DNA from: Ampelomyces quisqualis
Taxonomy: Eukaryota; Ascomycota; Dothideomycetes; Pleosporales; Phaeosphaeriaceae
Length of the DNA stretch: 64,000 nucleotides
Direction of reading: 5' to 3'
Assembly: GCA_018398575.1 (NCBI GenBank)
Contig: JAGTXZ010000021.1
Location: 2,936,110 to 3,000,109 of the forward strand
Shown piece after piece: positions 11,368 to 21,066 of the stretch. Both the position numbers and the translations under genes were made by a program. How positions within the stretch are numbered: position 1 is the first letter of the stretch; every line of letters starts with the position of its first letter. The notes under the pieces are model-generated. The model did no database searches, was not told the DNA's origin, and saw only the letters and a program-made list of their open reading frames with translations.

Positions 11368-12708
11368 ATGAAGTACACAACCGCAACCCTTATTGCGCTT
11401 ATTGGCATGACCAATGCGCTCCCCAAGTACAACGCATACCCTGCCGACGGCACTCAGCCTACCTACGCTACTGCCACCAGCATCTTCGTTCCCCTGCCTT
11501 CCATCTCTGCTCCAACACGCACGAGTGCTCCTGCCGCTGGTTCCGGTCCTACGAACGCTCCTGCTGCTGGTTCCGGTTCCAACTATGGCTCCGGTTCCAA
11601 TTCTGGCTCTGGCTCAGGGTCTGGTTCCGTGCCCAACTCTGGAGTTGGCTCACCAGCCAATAATGGAGGTGGTTATGGCGGAGGTTCTGGCTCTGGCTCT
11701 GGCTCTGGAGGAGCAGGACGCCCAAGTGGAGTCGGTGCAGGAGGCTGGGTTGGAGGCGGTGTAGGAGGCCAAGTCGGAGGCGGTCTGGGTGGTGGACTCC
11801 TCGGAGGTCTGCTCGGAGGTCTTGGAGCCAACGGTGGTCTTGGTGTCGGCGCCGGTGTCCGCGGTGGCGCTGGCGCAGGCCTTGGAGTCGGAGGTCTCGT
11901 CAGTGGCCTTCTCGGAGCCGGAGCCGGAGCAGGAGTCAACGGCGGAGCTGGAGTAGGAGCTGGAGTTCGTGGCGGAGCTGGAGTCGGAGCAGGAGTTGGC
12001 GGCGGAGCTGGAGCTGGAGCTGGAGTGAACGGTGGTCTTGGTGTCGGCGCCGGTGTCCGCGGTGGCGCTGGCGCAGGCCTTGGAGTCGGAGGTCTCGTCA
12101 GTGGCCTTCTCGGAGCCGGAGCCGGAGTTAACGGCGGAGCTGGAGTGGGAGCTGGAGTGAATGGCGGAGCTGGAGCTGGAGTTCGTGGCGGAGTTGGAGC
12201 TGGAGCAGGAGTAGGAGCAGGAGTTGGCGGCGGAGTTGGAGTTGGAGCAGGAGTTCGTGGCGGAGCTGGAGTAGGAGCAGGAGTTGGCGGCGGAGCTGGA
12301 GTAGGAGCTGGAGTCCACGGCGGAGTTGGAGGTGGAGCACAAGTTGGCGGCGGAGTTGGAGGTGGAGCACAAGTTGGCGGCGGAGTTGGAGTTGGAGTTG
12401 GAGCAGGAGTTCGTGGCGGAGCTGGAGTAGGAGCAGGAGTTGGCGGCGGAGCTGGAGTAGGAGCTGGAGTCCACGGCGGAGCTGGAGCAGGAGCACAAGT
12501 TGGCGGCGGAGTTGGAGCTGGAGCACAAGTTGGCGGCGGAGTTGGAGCTGGAGCTGGAGTTCACGGTGGAGCAGGAGCAGGAGCAGGAGCTCACGGGGGG
12601 GAGTCGGAGCAGGAGTCGGAGTCGGAGCATGAGCAGGAGCATGAAGATGAGTCAGACAACGAGTCGGAGTCGGAGTCGGAGTGGGAGTCAGAGTCCGAGG
12701 AGGAGTAG
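11368..12708 (+). CDS. Secreted glycine-rich repeat protein with acidic tail
   Basis: A 446-residue single-exon protein. Residues 1-17 form a signal peptide (MKYTTATLIALIGMTNA, likely cut before LPKY), so it is probably secreted or wall-associated. Residues 20-60 are Pro/Thr-rich, then come Ser/Gly dipeptides (about 65-115). About 300 residues follow of Gly-Ala-Gly-Val repeats, punctuated by Arg-Gly-Gly, Asn-Gly-Gly or His-Gly-Gly. One block around GLVSGLLGAGAG occurs twice, showing recent internal duplication. The last 35 or so residues switch sharply to Glu/Ser (ESESEHEQEHEDESDNESES). No catalytic domain is seen. Elastin- or silk-like structural proteins, cell-wall GRPs and secreted effectors all fit. 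Kozak context and TATA box support the start. Frames on the opposite strand are mirror images of the repeats. Confidence 0.82.
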   Translation: MKYTTATLIALIGMTNALPKYNAYPADGTQPTYATATSIFVPLPSISAPTRTSAPAAGSGPTNAPAAGSGSNYGSGSNSGSGSGSGSVPNSGVGSPANNGGGYGGGSGSGSGSGGAGRPSGVGAGGWVGGGVGGQVGGGLGGGLLGGLLGGLGANGGLGVGAGVRGGAGAGLGVGGLVSGLLGAGAGAGVNGGAGVGAGVRGGAGVGAGVGGGAGAGAGVNGGLGVGAGVRGGAGAGLGVGGLVSGLLGAGAGVNGGAGVGAGVNGGAGAGVRGGVGAGAGVGAGVGGGVGVGAGVRGGAGVGAGVGGGAGVGAGVHGGVGGGAQVGGGVGGGAQVGGGVGVGVGAGVRGGAGVGAGVGGGAGVGAGVHGGAGAGAQVGGGVGAGAQVGGGVGAGAGVHGGAGAGAGAHGGESEQESESEHEQEHEDESDNESESESEWESESEEE

Positions 12709-12789
12709 TAGCCCAAGGAAACATCTGAGGCCACAGATTTGTTAACAGATTAAGAAGCAGGCTGGGCTGTTGGAAACGATACTTAAACT

Positions 12790-15430
12790 CGACTGTACAA
12801 ATTTTAATTCAATATAGCATAAGTTATTCTCTTCAACACTACTGCATTTATCTATAATACTTTGATTCATTACTAAGGTTTATCTAAGATTAGACTATTA
12901 ATCTGATAAAGTTATCTATAGTGTTAGAAAACTACTAATTTCTAATACTCTAGTTACTAAGTTTTACTTTTAGATTGTTATATTTTTAAGTAATATCTAG
13001 CTTTTTCTATACCTTGATTAGCTTACTTAAAACAGAATTGTAAACTAGAAACTTATAGAAGGTAGGTAGACCCTAAGAGTAGATACTGGGATATAGAGTT
13101 GTAAATTTAATAGCCTATCTTAGTATCTAGAAACTACTATAGAAGTCTTTTATAGCTACCTAGAAATCTTCTACTAGTTCTAGTCCAAGAATATTTAGAA
13201 GTTCTAGATCTAGAAGTCTTTAGGCGTTCTAGCTATAGAACTCTTCTAGTGTTTCTAGAGTAGACCTAAGGTTTTTCTATAACTAATAGAATCTCTAGGT
13301 AGTAGCTTGTTACAAAACTAAACAAATTATTAGTAAGTCTTATATCTATCTCTTCTAACTATTATATAATAAACTCTTTTTACCTTCTTACGTAAATATA
13401 TATTCTATATTAGTTACCTTATACTAGCTAGTAACGTTTACAGTCTTAATAATATTAGTAAATAAGTATATAGTTATATAGTATATATCTTATTTACTTT
13501 ATTTAAAAGAGTTATAGAAAATATATAAATCTAGACTAATATAAAAACTACTACCTAATAGTATAGTATTACTACTCTCTTATTATTAGTAGATTATCTT
13601 TTTAGTTTTTCTTCTAGTATACTATAGACTGCTAGCCTATACTAGATATCTTAGCTTATTAGAGATATTATTCTAAAACCTATAGAAAAAAGTTTAATTA
13701 AAGATAGTATAAGCTAAGACAGGTCTTTTATATATAGTAGACGCTAGTTATATTTATTATATATAACTAGAATACTAGTATATATAATACTTATCTTTAT
13801 AAATTTATAATTATAATACTTCTATTATTATCTCTAGGCTCTTATAAGAATATATATAGACCTAGAGTAGACTTATTTTTCTATATAGTGCTTATTATAT
13901 TTATATAGGTATTATTTATAGCTACCTTCTTTCTTTACTTTTACTACTACTATATATATATATATACGTAACACTTCTATAACTTATATAGCTACTAGGC
14001 TAATCTAGTAGTCTAGAACTATTATTAAAGTATTTATAGCTTAGAGTCTAGACTTTCTACTAGGTAACTCTAGTAGCCTTTTTATAAGTTTCTACTACTT
14101 ATATCTTAATAGTATTAAGTATAGTATATAGATAAGACAGTTAAAAATAAGCTTAAAGTTTTTGTTTCTTAAAAGTCTTTACTACTTTTTGTTTATAATC
14201 TCTTTATATAATTATTTTACTACTAGGCTTCTACCTTCTCTTTATTTGTAAAGTATATTTTAGTATAATATAGATATGCTAAGAATTGTATTAGCTTAGA
14301 AGAGATTAAGTAAGTTTATAAGAAATTGCTTTATATTTAAAAAGATCTTTTAAGAGCTTAGAATCTTTTAATCCAAAACGCTTACTAGAGTAATTTTGTT
14401 ATATAGACCTAAATTAGGCTCTTATAAAGTATGTGTTAATTCTAAGATATCTTTCTATTATTTAAGTATTTTTCTTCTACTTATATCTCTTATTCTTTCT
14501 TTCTTTCTAGAGAATAAACAAAACTATTGTACTCTAGTGTATTTTATTTCTTTATAAGTATACTAGTTTCTTATATTATAATAAGTATAACTAAGATTAT
14601 AATAACAGAAGATATCTTAAGCCTATAGAAATAAGAGGTTTTTACAGTAGCAAAAATATAGCATAATAATACTAGTATAAGTAGAAGTTACTTAATTTCT
14701 TTTAAATAGCTTTACTATAGAACCTTTCTTTTATAAATATAATTAAATATACATTCTTAAGACTAGAATATACTAAGCTAGATATAGAAGACTCTAAGAC
14801 TAAAGTACACTTAAGTAGTACTAGTGTAGTACTACTAAGGTACTAGAGCTTTTATATATATCTTATATATATATATATATAAGCTAGAGTTATACTTTAT
14901 TAGTATAGGCGCGTTGTATAAATTGTAACCTCTTTTCTACTATAGTATTCTTTTAATTGAGTAATCTTTTATATATACAAACCTATTACTTATAGTTATA
15001 GATAATATAGTGCCTTAATTATAGAATAAACTAATAATTTGTTTCTAACTAATTATATAGTAGTTCTATACTACTATACTACTATTTCTCAAATTGTTAA
15101 ATCTAAATAGCTATACTTTAGCCCTTAGCTTAAAATTAAAATAGAAACTTAGACGTTTAAAAAGAAAGATACTTTTACTAGTAGCGTAGTATAAAGTCCA
15201 GATATTTTGTTAAATTATTCAAGCGTAAAAAGATACGTTGACACTAAGAGATTTTTCTAATACTAAAGAACTTTTTTTATAGAAGAAAAGATATTTAGTA
15301 GTTTAAAAAAGGTTTACTATTGGCACTTACTATCTTGTCTCTTCTAATAGCTAGATACTAATTTGTACAGACGAAATAGAATGGTTTAACAAAGAGCAGC
15401 TTAATAATGTTACAAGGACGGCCTTATACA
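12790..15430. other. RIP-mutated AT-rich block, no gene recognised
   Basis: About 2.6 kb that changes abruptly from the GC-rich Gly-protein gene to TA-rich sequence full of CTA/TAG/TTA and poor in CA and TG. That is the dinucleotide pattern left by repeat-induced point mutation. No long frame survives on either strand and I could not align it to a known element family. The block ends just before the 3' end of the GMC gene, which itself is not mutated. Confidence 0.7.
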
Positions 15431-15518
15431 AGCACTACCGCTATCTTCCAGAAGGCTAAAGCTCAGAGCAGCAGAACCACAAAGGCATCGAGTCTATTTA
15501 CATTGACGGTCAGAGAGA

Positions 15519-17442
15519 TCACTGCCCGTTTTTGATGTTATCGGCAATCTTCTCGGCAAGCGCATAGACTGTTGACTGCGGATGACCAGGCGGCAATAGC
15601 GCGAATGCACTTGCGTCTACAACTCTTAAGCCTTTAACACCTATAACGCGTGCCTTGCTGTCAACGACCGCGTCAGGGTCATTAACCTTGCCCATCTTAC
15701 AAGTGCAACTCGCGTGCCAGACTGTCATGACAGTACTGCGGATAGTATCAAGAATCTGTGCATCAGTCTGCACGCTGGGACCAGGGAAGTATTCTTTGGT
15801 ATCCGCCAGACCACGCTTCATAGCATCTGTGGCAAAAGCCTGGCGGATGCGTTTGTAGATTGCGATGGCCACGGATTGATCGGTAGAATCAGTGAGCCAC
15901 TTTGGGTCAATGTTGGGGAGCCGATCAACGCTGGCGCTGTTCAAAGTGACTGAGCCGCGAGACAGAGGAGCGACAAGGGCGCCGAGGATAGATGCATACT
16001 GAAAGCCGTCGTTAGGCTGAGTAGTTAAAAGATTGGAAAAGTTTCCGACGTAACCAGGTGCGGAGAGGTACTCGATCTCTGGCCACGATGCGGGATACTG
16101 ATTAAGTACGGACGCAGCTGCGGTCGTGATAAGGTTACGAGGTGCCTTTTCCCAAGCCAGATAGTCACTGACAGGGTTGGTGAGAGGACCACGCTTCAAG
16201 ATAGAGTAGTCGTACGCGAACTGGGAAGCAACATAGCCAGGATCATTTGCAAGCTTTGTGAACGTCTCAACGTTGTAGCGATAGGTGGGTCCAAAGAAGA
16301 CGTGATCTTGCATATTCTTGCCTACGCCGCGGCGATCAGCAACAATTGGTATCTTGTATTTGTTGAGCTGATCCGAAGGTCCAACTCCCGATACCATGAG
16401 TAATTGAGGAGATTGGAAGGCACCTGCTGAAAGAATGACTTCTTTCGTGGCCGTTAACACAAGCGTGGTTCCGTTTTTTCCTGGTATCTGGACCCCAGTG
16501 GCACGTTTGTCCTGGTTGAATAGGATTTTCTGAGCTTGCGTAAGACTATACACTTTGAGATTTGGACGATCTTTTGCGGCCGCAAGGAAAGTTGTCTGGC
16601 TCGAAGCACGCTTCTGGTTGCCAGGTGTAATGGTAGAGCTGCAGTACTGCGAGCCAAGGAGGTCTCCAGAGTTAAAGTCATCTCTAGTTCGAATGCCAAT
16701 GCCGTTCATTCCGCCCTCCATGTAGCTTGAGAAAGGCCCAGCATAGTTCGCATATGAGACGTCCAGTGGGCCACTAGTAGCATCAAAAGCGCTGGCCACG
16801 AATTCTGCCGATGCGTTTGCTGCGCGCATGCTAGTGTTTGGTGGAGTGAACCGAACAGATTTCTTAAAATAGGGTAGGAGTGCGTCGAAGGTATACGAGG
16901 TATCGTTGACCTGTTCCGCCCAACGTTGGTAAGATCCTCGGTCGCCGCGTTGATAGATCATGAAATTACGAGCAGAGCTAACTGGAGTCAGAATGGATCG
17001 ACGTCATACATATGACAAGAATACCTTCCGCCCAAACACTTCCCACGCGTGTACTTAATCTGTCGGTTGTTTGCACCTGCCTGCGCAGTAGTGATGAAGT
17101 TCCAATCAACGGCAAGATTTTGATCAGACGGGCTAGAGCCTGCCCAGATGATGTCTCCCGCTGGCGTTGATGATAGAGCCGGGTTAGTAACCTGGTAGTA
17201 AGTACCTGCTTCGATTACAGCCACTTGGACATTACTGTCCTCAGATAGGCGGCTCGCAAGCACTAGACCAGCTGTACCGCCCTTTTTTGCAAAGTTAGTC
17301 GACATGTTATGTTCTGATAACAAATACTTACACCAATAATTACATAGTCAAAGGCAGCACTCTGCCTTTTCTGTTTCTCTGCAACTGGCACAGCAGAGGC
17401 TAAAAGAGCCACCAAAGGAATATATCTGAGAAATGTCCGCAT
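15519..17442 (-). CDS. Secreted GMC-family FAD oxidoreductase (3 exons)
   Basis: Glucose-methanol-choline oxidoreductases oxidise alcohols or sugars using FAD. Exons 17442-17332, 17281-17025 and 16977-15519 (introns of 50 and 47 bp) give 608 residues, normal for secreted members. Residues 1-20 form a signal peptide, followed by KQKR, a likely Kex2 site. The FAD dinucleotide motif YVIIGGGTAG spans the first intron (around residues 33-42). The ADP-binding EAGTYY and the signature CLGGSSARNFMIYQRG, joined across intron 2, follow. Catalytic-site candidates are His544 in VWHASCTCKMG and His588 in PPGHPQSTVYA, spaced 44 apart as in aryl-alcohol oxidases. Substrate is unknown: aryl alcohol, glucose or a secondary-metabolite intermediate. 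No stop, frameshift or RIP signature is visible, although RIP-mutated DNA lies on its 3' side. Confidence 0.92.
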
Positions 17443-17460
17443 CGTAATCGAGCAAGGAAA

Positions 17461-17592
17461 AGAAAGGAATAAGTTGGATAAGGATAGAAAGAGTTGGATA
17501 GGGATAGAAAGAGTTGGATAGGGATAGAAAGAGTTGGATAAGGACAGAAAGAGTTAGATAAGGACAGAAGGCGTGGAATAAGGACAGAAATG
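17461..17592. repeat. 20-bp minisatellite at the GMC promoter
   Basis: About six head-to-tail copies of a 20-bp unit close to AGAAAGAGTTGGATAGGGAT (A/G and T/C variants) lie immediately upstream of the GMC start codon, beginning within 20 bp of it. On the transcribed strand this is a pyrimidine-rich tract, so it is either part of the 5' leader or the core promoter. Copy number could vary between strains. Confidence 0.85.
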
Positions 17593-18624
17593 GACAGAGA
17601 AGAGAAGAAAGGATTGTTGGTAGGAAAAAAAAGTTGCGGGTGCTGTTTCTCTTTAAATGTAGTTGCCTTCTTCTCCTAACGCTTTCAAAGTTGCTTAAAT
17701 CTACTTTAGAGTTAGAAACTGCTAGCAATGTCTAGCCTTCTCTCCTGATTTTAGCATTTCGCATGGAGACAAAGAGTTAAGACGCGAGATGTACTACTCG
17801 CGTAGCGTAGTATGGTTCAGAACTCCTGGAGTTACGTATAGGGGGGTAGGAAAGGAGAGGCTAAGATACTTAGCACTATAAGATTATACGACATAACAGT
17901 TTGCCGTTTTGAAAGCTAGGTATATAATGATTCTAGCGTTTCTGATACTCTAAAATGCTGCCAAGTAATTGATGTACGCTCCTGCATATGCGTATTCTAG
18001 ACACCTACATTTAATTACTTCAAAAATAAAGAATCTCTTTGACAGCTTCAGAGCTTGCTGTAAGGAAATCAAAAAGAGGATTGGTAACGTTACAATAGCT
18101 ACAGCCACAACTTCAGGAATCAAAGGTCTGTTAGAATCTAGAATACTAGCAAAAACCTTCTGAGCTTAGCTGTGCAACCAAAGACTCAAGAGCGTCTTAA
18201 TTCTTCGGTAGGTATTCGCCTGTTCGCGGCCATTCCCTCCCTAGCTACTATTCGTTAGTAACGCAGGGCCTAGATGCGGTTCCCTAAGGTCCAATGCAGA
18301 GTGACAGGACTAGCGCCGCCCGCCGAATTAACGACCTCCTGCGGGATACCCGAAGGCAGTAGCACAAGCGAGAGCTTGGCAGTAGAGAAAGCTTCTTGCT
18401 AGTGTAGTGTGAACTACTGCAAGCGTGCCAGACATCTAAGGAAGCTAACAGTCTGCTTTATCAATTTGCACGTTTGTGAAACCAGCTAGAACGTAGTTTC
18501 GAGATAGGGGTTAACGCTCCTAGTACAGAAGTAATGCTAGCATAGCAGAGCTTTATATTTTTGGTTATTTTAGCTCTAGTTGTTAGCTCCTGTTAGCCCC
18601 TGGGCGGCTGTGGTGGTAGTAGCA

Positions 18625-18942
18625 TGTCAACTAACTATGGGTTGTACCTCGGCAGACTTTGGATTCCCCGAAGTGGCATAGCTGCTCTTTGGAGAAAATT
18701 CTCAAGTTAGATCTCCTGTAGTTATAGTTAACCTACTAGAACATGCTTCAAGCGTGTTTGCAAAATAAATCAGTTATTCTAGTAGAGCTATCTAGAAGCG
18801 GTCTAGCGGGCGCGTTGATCTGACCACGGCCTAGCAGACAATTACCTAGCCACGCTAACTGATTCCCAAGTCTGTCGAGGTACATCCCGTGGTTAGTTGA
18901 CCTGCCGCCTGCAAGTCAACTGAGGTACAACCCATAGTCAGT
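18625..18942. repeat. Fold-back element with a third arm copy
   Basis: The 32-base arm at 18,625-18,656 (containing GGGTTGTACCTCGGCAGAC) pairs, with a few mismatches, with its inverted copy at 18,870-18,901 (GTCTGTCGAGGTACATCCC). A second copy in the same orientation as the right arm follows at 18,913-18,942. The arms enclose about 210 bp with no coding capacity. This looks like a small non-autonomous or fold-back element; flanking target duplications were not found by eye. Confidence 0.6.
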
Positions 18943-19202
18943 TAACCTGCTGGCTGGGGGGGGGGGGCGGTAACTAACGTTCTGGGCCGACATAGGTTGA
19001 GACGGCTGCGAGTCGTGGCCTAGGCGGAGGCTGCCTTTAGCCTAATGAATTGGAATTATAGTAACACTATGTATGCTGCACGGCTCTGATGCGACCGGAA
19101 GTACGCATTTAGTCTACGGAAACCCTACCCGTCCTATAGAGACTAAGCGGAGTCAGCACAGAGGGCGGGTACCTTCTACATGTGCTGACATAGATTCCTT
19201 AC

Positions 19203-19703
19203 TACTCGCGCTACGCACTACCTTCGCTCCGCATATGTGGCGACTTTATTACTATAAGTAAGGCTATCAACGCTGGCGGTAATACGGAGTATTATCCCCC
19301 CGCTTGTAATCCTCCGCGGCGCCTGAATACTCCACTCGCATGTCTAACTAGAGCTCAACCTCGACTCTAGTATACTCCTCAGCGTCTTAGAGAGCGGCTA
19401 CAGTAACGATAAGATTGCACTTGATTACCTTACGCACTTTGAGAAATGGACAGCAAAGCAGCAGGTAGGGCAATAGCGGCTCCTTATATTTAATAGCCAA
19501 TGATCTCTGGCCACGTCAAAAACAACACTAAATGTATCTCAAAATATATAGTAGCTATATAACTTTAATGCCTTAACTTCAAATAATCATCCAAAAGGTC
19601 TACGTTTGGGTGGTGCCTGCATAAGATAGCAATCATGGAGATGTTCGCTCCTTAAGCTTGGTAGCACTACCAAGCGGAGCGAATGTGGTGCGTGGCGCGA
19701 GTA
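19203..19703. repeat. 501-bp element bounded by 30-bp inverted repeats
   Basis: Left arm 19,203-19,232 (TACTCGCGCTACGCACTACC then TTCGCTCCGC) and right arm 19,674-19,703 are inverted copies of equal length with about four mismatches. Just inside the right end is a near-perfect hairpin at 19,644-19,687, with TTCGCTCC / GGAGCGAA outer arms and GCTTGGTAG / CTACCAAGC inner arms. No coding capacity. It resembles a miniature inverted-repeat element. A 20-base copy of the arm occurs at 9,907. Confidence 0.6.
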
Positions 19704-20847
19704 CGGCTGTACTTTGGCCGCTTGGCTAGCTTCTTTATCGCGAGTTTCTACGGTAGAACTTTGTTAGACGTATACGCGCCCGTTTGTACCTTAATGGCAA
19801 CGTGGCAGAATTTACTACGTGTGAGCAGATTAGTGTTATCGTCTTCTAGGGCCTACAAAGTCGCTGTTTGGTGTAGAGTACCAAGCAACCTACTAAGGGA
19901 CAACGCGCTGAGACGCGACGCGGCAAACTGTAAGATAAAACCTGCGATGTAATAACCTTTAGTACATGATACGATAGCTGATGCGTCTTGATGCAAAGTA
20001 GCGAGTACGCTTGGATTGCACTACTGCCTACAAGAGACCCTATTGGCCTAACGCTGTCGACTGCATCGCGTGAGCAGGAGAATATAACGGGCTGATAGAC
20101 GCGTCCCTACTACTATTAGGCTGCTGTCTGGCGTGTTCAAAAGGTACGTGATTGACAAAGATAACCTAGCGCTTAACTCTAGCTATGTCTACTCGCTGCG
20201 GAAGCATAGCGGCAGCATGTCTTCTGGTAAGAAGAGATGCACTGCTGCCAGCTGCCTACATCTACAGCAAGAAGCGTGCCGCTACCTATCTTAAAGACAA
20301 CTAGTAGCAGTCGAAGTAGTTGTAGAGCACCTACGAAGAGTACTGCGTGTCTCTGCTTATAGTAGACTTGATGTGCAACATGTAGGACGAGTAGGATTGC
20401 GAAGATAACAATGCTAACGATACTGTGTCGCTGTTACCTTACTACATTGTCCCCTTGTTTAAGGGAAGCTCCGAAGCTGCTATTATTATGGGAGAAGGAG
20501 GTAATCAAGGGCTTGTTTATTACTATTAGCCTAATATAGCCTAGCGTACAGCTATTTAAGCAGCTTCTTTAGAGTCTACTCTTATTATCAATTTAATTAT
20601 AACTTTATAAATACTCTATATTATAACTTTAATAGGTTATAGGCCTAGCGCGCTAATTTATTATTATCTTCTAAATTATCTACATCTTCTACTACTTAGT
20701 TCTTTACATATACTATAATAATACCTTTATAGTTTAGATTTCTTTTACTTACTTTACTAGCTTACTAACGCGTTACTAAGCTAGCTAAGTTTACGCTAGT
20801 AAATAGATTTAGAGTACTTACTTATAGGTAGAAGTTAGATTAGAGTT

Positions 20848-21066
20848 TATAGAAGCTAAGCAATACTATAGATCAAATTGTTATAAGTAAAAAGAATTGT
20901 ATTACTTGTTCTATACTATGTAAGAGTTAATTAGATTAAATACACTAAGCTAAGAGACAGCTTAATTAGTTAGTCTAATCCTAAAAGTATCTTTACTTCC
21001 TTAGTAACATACTTAGGTATTATACGTAACAATTCTGTAATCTACTAATTTATATACTCTGTTACA
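20848..21066 (-). repeat. 3' LTR of the copia element
   Basis: 219 bp. It aligns end to end with 28,177-28,395. Terminal TG has become TA on this copy (TATAGAAGC.. versus TGTAGGAGC..), while the other end keeps ..TGTTACA. Most, though not all, differences between the two LTRs are CA or TG to TA changes. Confidence 0.92.

Larger units (their letters stand above)
17600..20540. other. Gene-poor, base-balanced region
   Basis: Roughly 2.9 kb upstream of the GMC gene with balanced composition, apparently not RIP-mutated. It has no frame with a recognisable domain; the short frames at 17,969-18,163, 19,073-19,261 and 19,683-19,952 look accidental. It does contain two inverted-repeat structures (listed separately), a 12-G run at 18,956-18,967, and a stretch at 20,160-20,500 that may be an old coding relic I cannot name. 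Composition drops into the TA-rich state at about 20,540. Confidence 0.5.

Noticed and set aside
11650..12724. Long minus-strand frames opposite the glycine-rich gene
   Set aside because: They arise from the GGAGCTGGAGTAGG-type repeats; no start context, domain or promoter on that strand.
19073..19952. Short frames at 19,073-19,261 and 19,683-19,952
   Set aside because: No homology recognised; they overlap inverted-repeat structures.
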